Below are positions 24,348 to 34,066 of a stretch of DNA of 64,000 nucleotides, one piece after another (the stretch's first letter is position 1; each line of letters opens with the position of its first letter). This stretch comes from Rhizobium sp. 16-488-2b. GTDB lineage: Bacteria; Pseudomonadota; Alphaproteobacteria; Rhizobiales; Rhizobiaceae. Where the stretch lies: contig NZ_JAGHMF010000007.1 in NCBI RefSeq assembly GCF_017741815.1, forward strand, positions 430,538-494,537, given 5' to 3'. The notes beneath the pieces are model-generated. The model saw only the letters and a program-made list of their open reading frames with translations. It was not told the origin of the DNA and did no database searches. Made by a program: the position numbers and the translations under genes.

Positions 24348-26105
24348 ATGAACCTTTTTACCGATTTCGAAGCCAGGATTAAAACCGCCCTTGAACAGAT
24401 CGATCTGGTCAAGGAAAAGCGATCCGAGCTGGATTTCGGACGCATTGCCGTCGAGCCGCCGCGTGACGCGAGCCACGGCGATGTCGCGACCAATGCGGCG
24501 ATGGTGCTTGCCAAGCCGCTCGGCACCAATCCGCGCGCGCTGGCCGAAATCATCACCGAAAAGTTGAAGGAAGATCCAGACGTCGCCGAAGTGTCGGTCG
24601 CGGGTCCCGGCTTCATCAACGTCAGGATCGCCGTCGGCTACTGGCAGCGCCTGCTGGCCTCGATGATCACTGCTGGCACAGACTACGGTCGCTCGACGAT
24701 GGGTGAGGGCCGCAAGGTCAACGTCGAATACGTCTCGGCCAACCCGACCGGCCCGATGCACGTCGGCCATTGCCGTGGCGCCGTCGTCGGCGACGCGCTG
24801 GCCAACCTCTTGTCCTTCGCCGGCTTCGACGTCACCAAGGAATACTACATCAATGACGCCGGCTCGCAGATCGACGTCTTGGCGCGCTCCGTCTTCCTGC
24901 GCTACCGCGAGGCGCTCGGCGAAAAGATCGGCGAGATTCCGGCGGGCCTCTATCCGGGCGACTATCTCGTGCCCGTCGGCGAAGCGCTGGCGCGTGATTA
25001 CGGCGTCAAGCTGCACAACATGCCCGAGGATCAGTGGATGCCGCTGGTCAAGGATCGCACCATCGATGCGATGATGGTGATGATCCGCGAGGATCTGGAG
25101 GCGTTGAACGTCCACCACGACGTGTTCTTCTCCGAGCGCACGCTGCACGCCAATGGCGCTGCCGCCATCCGCACGGCCATCAACGACCTGACCTTCAAGG
25201 GCCACGTCTACAAGGGCACGCTGCCGCCGCCGAAGGGCCAGCTGCCGGAAGATTGGGAAGACCGCGAGCAGACGCTGTTCCGCTCGACCGAAGTCGGCGA
25301 CGACATGGACCGTCCGCTGATCAAGTCCGACGGCTCCTACACTTACTTCGCCGCCGACGTCGCCTACTTCAAGAACAAGTTCGATCGCGGCTTCAGCGAG
25401 ATGATCTACGTGCTCGGCGCCGACCATGGCGGCTATGTCAAGCGCCTCGAAGCGGTCGCGCGCGGCGTGTCGGAAGGCAAGGCCAAGCTTACCGTTCTGC
25501 TGTGCCAACTGGTCAAGCTGTTCCGCGATGGCGAGCCGGTCAAGATGTCGAAGCGCTCGGGCGACTTCGTGACGCTCCGCGATGTGGTCGAGGAAGTCGG
25601 CCGCGATTCGGTGCGGTTCATGATGCTGTATAGAAAGAGCTCGGAGCCGTTGGACTTCGATTTCGCCAAAGTAACGGAACAGTCGAAAGACAATCCGGTC
25701 TTTTACGTACAGTACGCGCACGCCCGTTGCATGTCTGTCTTCAGGCAGGCCAAGGAGGCGTTTCCGGATCTCGACGTGTCGCCTGAGATCCTCGCCAAAG
25801 CCGTGTCCGGAATCTCGGATCCTGCGGAATTACAATTGGTTGCGAAGGTTGCCGAGTTCCCTCGGCTGGTCGAGGCGGCGGCTCAATCGCAAGAGCCGCA
25901 TCGTGTCGTATTCTACCTCTATGATCTTGCCAGTTCTTTCCATGCACATTGGAATAAGGGCAAGGATCAGGTAGACTTACGATTTATTAACGATAAGAGC
26001 CGAGAGTCTAGTATTACCAGACTAGGGCTGGTGTACGCCGTTGCGTCCGTTTTGAAGTCGGGTCTTGCCATCGCAGGAACGGCTGCGCCGGAAGAGATGC
26101 GGTAG
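24348..26105 (+). CDS. argS: arginyl-tRNA synthetase
   Basis: Predicted 585 residues from ATG 24348 (GGAAGAG upstream). Class I synthetase with HIGH motif [20 protein letters not shown] (about residues 128-147) and [14 protein letters not shown] near residue 398. The last 160 codons, from about 25620, use codons rare elsewhere in the window (AGA, AGT, CTA, TTA, GTA), although the frame and the DALR-like anticodon-binding domain are intact. The gene is followed by the SPOR-domain gene 53 bases on, possibly as one unit. Confidence 0.97.
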   Translation: MNLFTDFEARIKTALEQIDLVKEKRSELDFGRIAVEPPRDASHGDVATNAAMVLAKPLGTNPRALAEIITEKLKEDPDVAEVSVAGPGFINVRIAVGYWQRLLASMITAGTDYGRSTMGEGRKVNVEYVSANPTGPMHVGHCRGAVVGDALANLLSFAGFDVTKEYYINDAGSQIDVLARSVFLRYREALGEKIGEIPAGLYPGDYLVPVGEALARDYGVKLHNMPEDQWMPLVKDRTIDAMMVMIREDLEALNVHHDVFFSERTLHANGAAAIRTAINDLTFKGHVYKGTLPPPKGQLPEDWEDREQTLFRSTEVGDDMDRPLIKSDGSYTYFAADVAYFKNKFDRGFSEMIYVLGADHGGYVKRLEAVARGVSEGKAKLTVLLCQLVKLFRDGEPVKMSKRSGDFVTLRDVVEEVGRDSVRFMMLYRKSSEPLDFDFAKVTEQSKDNPVFYVQYAHARCMSVFRQAKEAFPDLDVSPEILAKAVSGISDPAELQLVAKVAEFPRLVEAAAQSQEPHRVVFYLYDLASSFHAHWNKGKDQVDLRFINDKSRESSITRLGLVYAVASVLKSGLAIAGTAAPEEMR

Positions 26106-26158
26106 CGTCACCATTTACCCACAATGCGCTGGCACGAAACCTTTGCATTTGCGAGTGG

Positions 26159-29100
26159 ATGAGTATGGCAGATAAACAGCGGGCGTATGACACGCGTAAC
26201 GATGCGAACCTCTTTGCTGACGACGATCCCCTTGCGGAGCTTGCGCGTATCGTCGGTTTTGAGCCCCGTGTAGCGGCAAACACCGTCGAAGCGGCGCCAA
26301 GGCAGGAGCCTGCCTTCAATCTCGAAGACGAACTGCTGCGCGAGTTCGAGCGTTACGACGCTCCGACCGCGCCTGCAGTCGTCGATCATCCGATCGAGAC
26401 GGCCTACGCTCAGCCTGAACCTGTACTCTACGCCGAGCCGGAGCCCGTTACTTACGACGAGCCCGAGCCGCACTACGAGCCCGCACAGCACTACGAGCCT
26501 GCGCAGCACTACGAGCAGGCGCCGCGCTACGAGGCCGAGCCGGTTCATTACGAAGCGCCAGTTGTCTCGGAACGGGTCGAAGACGAGGCCTTGCCTGTCA
26601 TCGAGCAGTCGTCTGTCATCGAACAGCCCGATGCCCGCGCGATTCTCTCATCCGCCGATTGGGCGGCCAGCGTCTCGCGTCCCGCCGAGCCTGTCTCCGG
26701 CGGCGCTCGCGATCTGATCGAGGAACTCGAGCTTTCGATCAGCGCCGCGCCGACGCCGGTTCAGCCTGCCAAGGCCCCTCAGTGGTCGGCCGCAAGCATC
26801 CGCTTGCCGATCGCCAATTTTCATCCGTCTCGCCGCGAAGAGCCGGTCGCAGCGCCTGTTGCCGCTCCGGCACCTGTTGCTGCCGCCGAGCCCGTGCCAG
26901 CCGCGCCGCGCTTCGAAGCGCCGGCTGCCGCCAGCTTCCCCGCCGAGATCGATCGTCATGAGCCGTCGTTCGTCGTCGAGCAGCCGGTTGCCGAGCCGAT
27001 CGTCGAAGCTGTCGTCGATCACAGTGCCTTCGATCTGGCTGCTGCAGCCAAGGATGGCGACGTCAAGGCCGATGCCGCACTGACGGAAGCCGTCACCGAG
27101 GTCGACGATATCGCCTTCGATATCGATGACCTCCTGGCCGATGTTTCGCAGTATCCGGTTACCGCTCGCGAAGCGGCACCCGTGGAAGCCCAGCCGGTCG
27201 TCCCGGTTGTCCACGCGTCGATCCCTGCACCGGCCTATGTGCCCGAGCTGCCCGTCGCCGTCGCTCCTGTAGCGGCAGCACCCGTAGCGCCTCGCTATGC
27301 ACCCGAGCCGCAACCGGTCGCCGCCAAGGCAGCACCTGACGCGGAAGACCCGTTCGCCGGCCACGACTTCGAACTGGATCTCGAAGGCATCGAGCTTGAG
27401 CTCGCCGACCTGGATTTCGTCGAGCCCGTCTTGGCCGAGGAGATCGAGCAGCCGAAGCCGCAGCCTGTAGCAGCACCGGTGGCCTACCAGCCGGCAGTCC
27501 GCCAGCCGGAGCCTGTCGCGCAGCCGGCACCCGCACCGTATCAGCCATCCGCCCCGGCACAAGCTTATCAGGCACCGGCCTACCAGGCGCCCGCTTACCA
27601 GGCAGCCGCCCCGGTCTACCGTTCGCCTGAGCCCGCGGCGCCGTCCTACCGCGCGCCGGCACCTGCCGTCGACACGACGGAAGAGCTGCCCTTCGATCCG
27701 TCGATGATCTCCGATGCGGAGTATCAGATGGAAGCGGTCGAGATGCATGTCCCGACGCTGCCGCCGGTCGAAAAGCACGAACCCGTTCCCGCGATGTCGG
27801 ATTTCGATTTCGACGTGGATTCGGAAATCGCCAACCTTCTGACCCCGGCCAAGCCGGTCGAAGCACCCGCAAAGCCGGCTCAGGACATCCGTGCCCGCGC
27901 CCAGGCGTCTGTTGCCGCCGTGGCATCCGTTGCACGGCCGCAGCCGTCGCAGCCGCAGGCCCAGAGCTTCGATGAATTCGAGCGCGCGCTGGAGGAAGAT
28001 TTCCGCCGCAGCGTCAACGAGCCCGTGCAGCAGCGTCGCGAGACGGTGTCGGAAGTTCAGATCCAGTCGGCGAGCGACGCCGAGGATATGAGCCGCGCCC
28101 GCTCGATGAAGCGCATGCTGGCGGCAGCCGCTGCCATCGTCATTTTCGGCGGCGTCGCCTATGCCGGCTATTCCTTTTTGGCGCGCGACGGCGGCCTCGG
28201 TATCGCCACCGGCGAACCGCGCGTCATCGTGGCCGACAAGGATCCGGTCAAGGTCGTTCCGGAAAACCCGGGTGGCAAGACCGTTCCGAACCAGGACAAG
28301 GCTGTCTATGACAGCGTTGGTGGCGCGGCCACGGAGGCCCCGAAGCAGAAGTCGCTGGTATCAAGCGACGAGCAGCCGGTTGACGTCGTTCAGCGCACGC
28401 TGACGCCGGAAACGCTGCCTGAAGACAACGACGCGCCGATGCCATCCATGGCGACGCCCGTCGGCGACACCGAGGATCCGCGCCTGCTGCCGAACGATAG
28501 CGCCACCGATACGGCTGCTGCCGCTCCGTCGGATGCCGATCGTTCGCCGTCGGTCTCGGCCCGCAAGGTCCGCACCATGATCGTCAAGCCGGATGGCACG
28601 CTGGTCGCCCGCGACGAGCCGGCACCGGAGCCTGCAGCATCCTCGCTGCCGAAGCCCACCTCGGTGCAGACGCAGAAGATCGCCGCAGGTGGTGCATCGG
28701 CTTCCGCCCCGACCATCGAACAGCTGGCGTCCGCCGACATCCGCTCGACACCGGTCGAAGGTGCTACGCCGACTGCAAAGCAGACTTCCGAGAACGTGCT
28801 TGCCAAGGCCGCGGCGGCAACGCCTGACAGCGTCAACCCGCCGGTCCGTGCCGTCACCAGCACCAAGACCGACACCGCGCCGACCCCGGCATCGCGTCCT
28901 GGTGCTTCGGCTCTCGCACCTGCAACTGCAGCACCGGCACCAGCTGCCCAGGCACCGAAGGAAGTCGCGGCCGTTCCGCCGGCAGCGGCACAGGCCCAGC
29001 CGACGACTGCCGCTCCTGGCAGCTACGGCGTTCAGATCGCCTCCCTGCCGTCTGAAGCCGAAGCCAAGAAGTCCTATGCAAGCCTGTCGAAGAAGTTCGG

Positions 29101-29260
29101 CGGCGTACTGGCTGGCATGCCTTACGAAATCCGCAAGGCCGACATCGCAGGCAAGGGCACCTATTACCGCCTGCGCATCACTGCCGGTTCCAAGGACGAA
29201 GCAGCCGCGATCTGCGAAAAGTATCGCGCAGCCGGCGGCTCCTGCCTGATTTCGAAGTAA
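26159..29260 (+). CDS. large SPOR-domain membrane protein
   Basis: Predicted 1033 residues. A cytoplasmic N-terminal half (about residues 1-640) is low complexity, rich in Pro, Ala, Glu, with repeats such as HYEPAQ and YQAPA; then one membrane segment (MLAAAAAIVIFGGVAYAGYSFL, about 648-669), a Pro/Ala/Ser-rich periplasmic linker, and a C-terminal SPOR domain of about 75 residues starting GSYGVQIASLPSEAEAKKSY. SPOR domains bind glycan strands stripped of stem peptides at division sites. Order SPOR-nagZ-scpA-scpB-tat is the usual alphaproteobacterial one. A strong terminator follows. A second ATG two codons in is an equal start candidate. Confidence 0.9.
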   Translation: MSMADKQRAYDTRNDANLFADDDPLAELARIVGFEPRVAANTVEAAPRQEPAFNLEDELLREFERYDAPTAPAVVDHPIETAYAQPEPVLYAEPEPVTYDEPEPHYEPAQHYEPAQHYEQAPRYEAEPVHYEAPVVSERVEDEALPVIEQSSVIEQPDARAILSSADWAASVSRPAEPVSGGARDLIEELELSISAAPTPVQPAKAPQWSAASIRLPIANFHPSRREEPVAAPVAAPAPVAAAEPVPAAPRFEAPAAASFPAEIDRHEPSFVVEQPVAEPIVEAVVDHSAFDLAAAAKDGDVKADAALTEAVTEVDDIAFDIDDLLADVSQYPVTAREAAPVEAQPVVPVVHASIPAPAYVPELPVAVAPVAAAPVAPRYAPEPQPVAAKAAPDAEDPFAGHDFELDLEGIELELADLDFVEPVLAEEIEQPKPQPVAAPVAYQPAVRQPEPVAQPAPAPYQPSAPAQAYQAPAYQAPAYQAAAPVYRSPEPAAPSYRAPAPAVDTTEELPFDPSMISDAEYQMEAVEMHVPTLPPVEKHEPVPAMSDFDFDVDSEIANLLTPAKPVEAPAKPAQDIRARAQASVAAVASVARPQPSQPQAQSFDEFERALEEDFRRSVNEPVQQRRETVSEVQIQSASDAEDMSRARSMKRMLAAAAAIVIFGGVAYAGYSFLARDGGLGIATGEPRVIVADKDPVKVVPENPGGKTVPNQDKAVYDSVGGAATEAPKQKSLVSSDEQPVDVVQRTLTPETLPEDNDAPMPSMATPVGDTEDPRLLPNDSATDTAAAAPSDADRSPSVSARKVRTMIVKPDGTLVARDEPAPEPAASSLPKPTSVQTQKIAAGGASASAPTIEQLASADIRSTPVEGATPTAKQTSENVLAKAAAATPDSVNPPVRAVTSTKTDTAPTPASRPGASALAPATAAPAPAAQAPKEVAAVPPAAAQAQPTTAAPGSYGVQIASLPSEAEAKKSYASLSKKFGGVLAGMPYEIRKADIAGKGTYYRLRITAGSKDEAAAICEKYRAAGGSCLISK

Positions 29261-29280
29261 GTCTCGAAACCGAATTGATT

Positions 29281-29311
29281 GAGAGCGGCGGGGCCCACCC
29301 GCCGCTCTTTT
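29281..29311 (+). terminator. Rho-independent terminator after the SPOR-domain gene
   Basis: AGAGCGGCGGG (29282-29292) and its exact complement (29298-29308) with a five-base loop, then TTT. Confidence 0.9.
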
Positions 29312-29400
29312 CGTTTGTGGGCTCTCTTTTGTGCTCTTCTTTTTTGTGAATGGCAGTTGACGCTGCTCGCATTTCGCCAAGGCGTCTCTATGATTCGGGT

Positions 29401-30414
29401 ATGACCGAATCAAAAGCGATGATCCTTGGCTGTAGCGGCCTTTCCCTGACGCCCGAAGAGAAGGCCTTCTACGCGGGCGAGCGCCCCTGGGGCTTCATCC
29501 TGTTTGGCCGCAATATTTCCGGACCGCAGCAGATCGCCGACCTCGTGGCCGAGATGCGCGAAAGCGTTGGCTGGCACGCGCCGGTGCTGATCGATCAGGA
29601 AGGCGGCCGCGTCCAGCGCATTCGCCCACCGATCCTGCCGCACTATCCTTCCGGCCAGCAATTGGGCGACCTCTACAGAGAGGCCCCGGAAAAGGGCAAG
29701 CGCGCGGCCTGGCTGATGTCGCGCCTGCATGCCTTCGATCTTTCGAAATTCGGCATCAACGTCGATTGCCTGCCTGTGCTGGATGTCCCTGTCGAAGGCA
29801 GCAGCAATGTCATCGGTAACCGTGCCTACGGCATGGACCCGAGGACGGTGACCGACATGGGCATTGCCGCATCCGAGGGCCTGAAGGCCGGCGGCGTTCT
29901 CTCCGTGATGAAGCACATGCCCGGCCACGGCCGCGGCTTTGCCGATTCCCACCACGAGCTCCCGGTCGTCCGCGTCTCGCGCGAAGAGTTGGAAGCCCAT
30001 GACTTCCCGCCATTCATCGCCATGAAGGACGAACTGATGGCAATGACTTGCCATCTCGTCTTCACCGCGATCGACCCGGAAAATCCGGCCACCACCTCGC
30101 GCAAGGTCATCGACGGCATCATCCGCGAACATATCGGCTTCAAAGGCCTGTTGCTTTCCGATGATAGTTCGATGAACGCGCTGAGCGGCACGCTTGGCGA
30201 GCGGGCGGCGAATATCATTGCGGGTGGGTGCGATATCGTGCTGCATTGCAATGGCCATATGGACGAGATGCTTGAGGTGGTCGCCAACGTGCCGCTGCTG
30301 CAAGGTGGAGCGCTCGAACGTGCCAAGCGCGTAGAGCAGGGGTTCCCGACGGCCGATGGCGCGGATGAGGCCGCGATCCGCGCCGAATTCGATGCGATGT
30401 TTGCGACGGTCTGA
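29401..30414 (+). CDS. nagZ: beta-N-acetylhexosaminidase
   Basis: Predicted 337 residues from ATG 29401 (MTESKAMILGCSGL), preferred over an in-frame ATG at 29350. Glycoside hydrolase family 3: substrate-binding QEGGRVQR and the KHMPGHG...DSHHELPVV motif that contains the unusual catalytic His-Asp of NagZ, with the DDSSMNALSG nucleophile Asp region. It removes GlcNAc from anhydromuropeptides in cytoplasmic peptidoglycan recycling. It lies 21 bases before scpA and is probably cotranscribed with scpAB. Confidence 0.95.
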   Translation: MTESKAMILGCSGLSLTPEEKAFYAGERPWGFILFGRNISGPQQIADLVAEMRESVGWHAPVLIDQEGGRVQRIRPPILPHYPSGQQLGDLYREAPEKGKRAAWLMSRLHAFDLSKFGINVDCLPVLDVPVEGSSNVIGNRAYGMDPRTVTDMGIAASEGLKAGGVLSVMKHMPGHGRGFADSHHELPVVRVSREELEAHDFPPFIAMKDELMAMTCHLVFTAIDPENPATTSRKVIDGIIREHIGFKGLLLSDDSSMNALSGTLGERAANIIAGGCDIVLHCNGHMDEMLEVVANVPLLQGGALERAKRVEQGFPTADGADEAAIRAEFDAMFATV

Positions 30415-30435
30415 TCGCGAAAGGAACGAGACGAC

Positions 30436-31299
30436 GTGACGACGACGACAAAGGCTCAGGAGCGCCCGCAGACATCGGCAACGCCGATGGACAAGCTGTG
30501 GCAGGACGGTGGCGTCGACCGCGCCTCGACGGATCCTGCGCTGTTGATCGATGTCGCCGGCTTCGAAGGCCCGCTCGACCTGCTTCTCCATCTGGCCCGC
30601 ACCCAGAAGGTCGATCTGTCCCGCATTTCCGTGCTGGCGCTCGCCGAGCAATATCTATTGTTCATCGACAGCGCCCGCCGCATCCGCATCGAGCTTGCGG
30701 CGGATTATCTCGTCATGGCGGCATGGCTCGCCTACCTGAAGTCGCGCCTGCTCATTCCGCAGCAAGTGAAGGACGACGGCCCCTCGGGCGAGGAAATGGC
30801 GGCGTCGCTGGCGTTTCGCCTGAAGCGCCTGGAAGCGATGCGTGAGGCGGCCGGCAGCCTCGTCAACCGCAACCGTCTCGGTCGCGACGTGCTTGCCCGT
30901 GGCGCGCCCGAGCATATCCCCGATCGCCACCAATCCGCCTACGACGCCAGCCTCTACGATCTGCTGACCGCCTACGCGTCGCTGCGCCAGCGTCAGGCAG
31001 TGACGCAGGTCACGATCGCGCGCCGCACGGTCTGGTCGCTCACTGAAGCGCGTGAATTGCTGACCCGCCTTATCGGTGAGATCGGCGACTGGACGGCGCT
31101 CGAGCAGCATATCCTGACCTACATGGTTTCGCCCGAAGACCGGGTGACGGCGATCGCCAGCGCCTTTGCCGCGTCGCTCGAGCTCGCACGCGAAGGCAAG
31201 ATCGAAATCCGTCAGGAAGGCGTTTTCGAACCGATCTACATGCGGCGTGGACCCAACCATGCCACGGTGCAGGTCGTCGAACAGGAGCTGCCGGCGTGA
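30436..31299 (+). CDS. scpA: segregation and condensation protein A
   Basis: Predicted 287 residues from GTG 30436 (AAAGGAA upstream). Kleisin subunit of the SMC-ScpAB condensin: N-terminal FEGPLDLLLHLARTQKVDLSRISVLALAEQYL is the diagnostic region, and the C-terminus is the winged-helix SMC-head contact. The stop overlaps the scpB start (GTGA, 31296-31299). Works with ScpB and SMC (not in the window) to compact and segregate the chromosome. Confidence 0.96.
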   Translation: MTTTTKAQERPQTSATPMDKLWQDGGVDRASTDPALLIDVAGFEGPLDLLLHLARTQKVDLSRISVLALAEQYLLFIDSARRIRIELAADYLVMAAWLAYLKSRLLIPQQVKDDGPSGEEMAASLAFRLKRLEAMREAAGSLVNRNRLGRDVLARGAPEHIPDRHQSAYDASLYDLLTAYASLRQRQAVTQVTIARRTVWSLTEARELLTRLIGEIGDWTALEQHILTYMVSPEDRVTAIASAFAASLELAREGKIEIRQEGVFEPIYMRRGPNHATVQVVEQELPA

Positions 31300-32027
31300 G
31301 CGATCTGGAAGACACCGATCTGGAAAATGGCGACGCCGAGCGCGACACCGACCGTACCGGCGATGACACCGTCCACGACGAGAGCGAGGCCGCGCGCATC
31401 GCCGAGGCTCTCGTTTTCGCTTCGGCTCAGCCCGTGTCGGAAGCCTTCATCAGTGATCGCCTGCCTAGGGCATTCGACGTGCGCGCCATCATGCTGCGGC
31501 TGCAGCAGGAATACGCCCATCGCGGCGTCAATCTGGTCAGGGTCGACGATGCCTGGGCGTTCCGCACGGCCGCGGACCTCTCCTTCGTCATCCGCCGCGA
31601 TGAAAACGAGGTGCGCAAGCTCTCGCGCGCCGCACTCGAGGTTCTCGCCATCATCGCCTATCACCAGCCGGTGACGCGCGCCGAGATCGAGGATATCCGA
31701 GGCGTGCAGACATCGCGCGGCACGCTCGATGTCTTGATGGAAGCCGGTTGGGTGCGTTTTCGCGGTCGCCGCCGCACGCCGGGGCGTCCTGTTACCCTCG
31801 GCACGACGCGCGACTTCCTCGATCATTTCGGGCTGGAAGAACTGCGCGACTTGCCGGGTATCGAGGAATTGAAGGGGGCAGGGCTGCTCTCGGGCCGCAT
31901 CCCGGCCAATTTCAACATTCCGTCGCCGTCGATGAACGATGAGCTGACAGAGGACGAGGACCCCATCACGCAGATGGATCTCGAGGAACTGGGCCTTCTT
32001 GCGCCCGGCGGCGCGACCGAGGAATAG
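31296..32027 (+). CDS. scpB: segregation and condensation protein B
   Basis: Predicted 243 residues from GTG 31296, overlapping scpA by four bases, so translation is coupled. It has the two winged-helix domains of ScpB: AEALVFASAQPVSEAFI and the RAALEVLAIIAYHQPVTRAEIEDIRGV stretch that is diagnostic. An acidic tail follows (LTEDEDPITQMDLEELG). Dimeric partner of ScpA in the condensin complex. Confidence 0.96.
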   Translation: MSDLEDTDLENGDAERDTDRTGDDTVHDESEAARIAEALVFASAQPVSEAFISDRLPRAFDVRAIMLRLQQEYAHRGVNLVRVDDAWAFRTAADLSFVIRRDENEVRKLSRAALEVLAIIAYHQPVTRAEIEDIRGVQTSRGTLDVLMEAGWVRFRGRRRTPGRPVTLGTTRDFLDHFGLEELRDLPGIEELKGAGLLSGRIPANFNIPSPSMNDELTEDEDPITQMDLEELGLLAPGGATEE

Positions 32028-32212
32028 CCGGCTCCGTGTCTTTGTTTCGCCACTGGAAGCGAAAACAATTGTCTTCACGACTTTTCGACCGGGGACTATC
32101 TTGTCACGATGGTCGATACCGTGACATTAAGCGTCTATCTACGGGGAATAGATGTTGGATTTGGTGTCGGGTATTCTTACATCAATAGGGCATCACAACA
32201 GGAGTTAGCGTA

Positions 32213-32422
32213 ATGGGTTCTTTTAGCATGTGGCACTGGCTGATCGTTCTGGTCATCGTGCTGTTGCTTTTCGGTCGCGGCAAGATTCCGGAACTGATGG
32301 GCGATGTTGCCAAGGGCATCAAGAGCTTCAAGAAGGGCATGACCGACGAGGACGCGCCCGAAACTTCGAGCACGACCACTGCAGGCAAGACCGTCGATCA
32401 CAAGGCCGACGAAACGAAGTAA
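32213..32422 (+). CDS. tatA: Sec-independent protein translocase TatA
   Basis: Predicted 69 residues. Short N-terminal membrane helix ([38 protein letters not shown]) with the conserved FG hinge and amphipathic helix, then a charged tail. CAGGAGTT lies before the ATG. Together with TatB and TatC it forms the twin-arginine translocase that exports folded proteins. Separated from scpB by 185 bases, so it may have its own promoter. Confidence 0.97.
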   Translation: MGSFSMWHWLIVLVIVLLLFGRGKIPELMGDVAKGIKSFKKGMTDEDAPETSSTTTAGKTVDHKADETK

Positions 32423-32470
32423 CCACGTCCGGGCAGCGCCGCCCCCGCGTTTCCCGTTCAGGAGCCTTGA

Positions 32471-33145
32471 ATGTTCGATATTGGCTGGACCGAGCTGCTT
32501 GTCATCGCGGTCGTATTGATTGTCGTGGTGGGTCCCAAGGATCTGCCCCCGATGCTTCGTGCTTTCGGCAAGATGACGCAGCGCGCCCGCAAGGTCGCCG
32601 GCGAATTCCGTGCCCAGTTCGACGAGGCGCTGCGCGAAGCCGATATGGACGACGTGCGCCAGACGCTGAGCGACGCGCAGAAGCTCAATCCCGTCAACAC
32701 GCTGCGCGAGGCAATGAACCCGCTTCGCCAGATGGGCAACGAGATCAAGGCCGATCTCCAGCGCTCGACAACGGTCGATAGCAAGACGGAAGCGCCGCTT
32801 GGTCTTATGCCGGCGCCTGAGGTTGCACCGACCGAGACGCCTGCAGTCATGCCGGCTCCGACGCCGGTACCTGCTGCGTCGGCCGCCGTGCCCGAGGCTG
32901 CCGCGGCAAAGCCCGCTCGCAAGCCCCGCGCCAAGGCCGCCGACAAGGCGGACGCTGTTGCCGCTGCCGCGGTGACGCCGGCCGAAAAGCCGAAGCGTGC
33001 GGCTGCCAAGGCGGCTCCGGCTCCTGCAAGCGCTGCGCCAGCCAAGGCTGCTCCCGCAAAGAAGACGGCCGCCGCCAAGCCGGCAGCTGTCGCCACGGCC
33101 GCGCCGAAGAAGCCGGCGGCGAAGAAAAAGAAAGATGAAGCATGA
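32471..33145 (+). CDS. tatB: Sec-independent protein translocase TatB
   Basis: Predicted 224 residues. N-terminal helix MFDIGWTELLVIAVVLIVVVGPKDLPPMLRAFG with the Glu typical of TatB, then an amphipathic helix and a long Ala/Lys/Pro tail (from about residue 115) resembling histone H1-like sequence. AGGAGCC precedes the ATG. The stop overlaps the tatC start by four bases (ATGA). Confidence 0.96.
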   Translation: MFDIGWTELLVIAVVLIVVVGPKDLPPMLRAFGKMTQRARKVAGEFRAQFDEALREADMDDVRQTLSDAQKLNPVNTLREAMNPLRQMGNEIKADLQRSTTVDSKTEAPLGLMPAPEVAPTETPAVMPAPTPVPAASAAVPEAAAAKPARKPRAKAADKADAVAAAAVTPAEKPKRAAAKAAPAPASAAPAKAAPAKKTAAAKPAAVATAAPKKPAAKKKKDEA

Positions 33146-33969
33146 GCGGTGATATCGAAGACAAGCCGCAGCCGTTGATCGAGCACCTGATGGAGCTGCG
33201 CACGCGGCTCATGTGGTCGATCGGCGCCTTCTTCGCTGCCTTCATCGTCTGCTTCATTTTCGCCAAGCATCTCTTCAATGCGCTGGTCTTCCCTTACAAA
33301 TGGGCGGTCCAGTGGGCGCATCTCGATGTCTCCAAGGCGCAGCTGATCTACACGGCGCCGCAGGAGTTTTTCTTCACGCAGGTGAAGGTCGCGATGTTCG
33401 GTGGTCTCGTGATCGCCTTTCCGATCATCGCCGCACAGATCTACAAGTTCGTGGCCCCCGGCCTCTACAAGAACGAGCGTTCGGCCTTCCTGCCGTTCCT
33501 GATCGCCTCTCCGATCCTGTTCCTGATGGGCGCGGCACTCGTCTATTTCTTCTTCACGCCGATGGTCATGTGGTTCTTCCTGACCATGCAGCAGGCGCCG
33601 GGTGAGGGCGACGTCGCCATCTCGCTCCTCCCGAAGGTCTCTGAATATCTCAGCCTCATCATGACGCTGGTCTTCTCCTTCGGCCTGGTTTTCCAGCTTC
33701 CCGTCATCACCACGCTGCTCGCCCGTGTCGGCCTGCTGACGTCGGACTGGCTGCGCGAGAAGCGCAAGTTCGCGATCGTGCTTGCCTTCATCGTCGCAGC
33801 GGTGCTGACCCCGCCCGATCCGATGTCCCAGATCGGCCTTGCGCTGCCGACCATCATTCTCTACGAGATTGCCATCTACGCGGCGCGACTCGTGGAACGC
33901 CAGCGTGCTCGCGATGCGGCCACCGAGGCTGAAGGGTCCCAGGACGTTGCCAAGACGGACAACGTCTAG
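33142..33969 (+). CDS. tatC: Sec-independent protein translocase TatC
   Basis: Predicted 275 residues with six membrane segments. Starts with the conserved cytoplasmic region PLIEHLMELRTRLMWSI that binds twin-arginine signal peptides, with the APQEFFFTQVKVAMFGG and FVAPGLYKNERSAFLPF blocks. It is the substrate receptor of the Tat translocase. Overlaps tatB by four bases. Nearby stretch after the stop is followed in 97 bases by serS. Confidence 0.97.
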   Translation: MSGDIEDKPQPLIEHLMELRTRLMWSIGAFFAAFIVCFIFAKHLFNALVFPYKWAVQWAHLDVSKAQLIYTAPQEFFFTQVKVAMFGGLVIAFPIIAAQIYKFVAPGLYKNERSAFLPFLIASPILFLMGAALVYFFFTPMVMWFFLTMQQAPGEGDVAISLLPKVSEYLSLIMTLVFSFGLVFQLPVITTLLARVGLLTSDWLREKRKFAIVLAFIVAAVLTPPDPMSQIGLALPTIILYEIAIYAARLVERQRARDAATEAEGSQDVAKTDNV

Positions 33970-34066
33970 CGTCACCGCAATTCCTCGATGAGCGCTTTCC
34001 AATATCCGGTCGGGGCCCGGTCAGGCTTTGGCCGGGTCATCCTTTTTGTAACGACCTGGAACGACG

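Noticed and set aside
26410..26550. Simple tandem DNA repeat in the SPOR gene
   Set aside because: HYEPAQ-like repeats are visible at protein level but only two to three degenerate copies; treated as low-complexity coding sequence.
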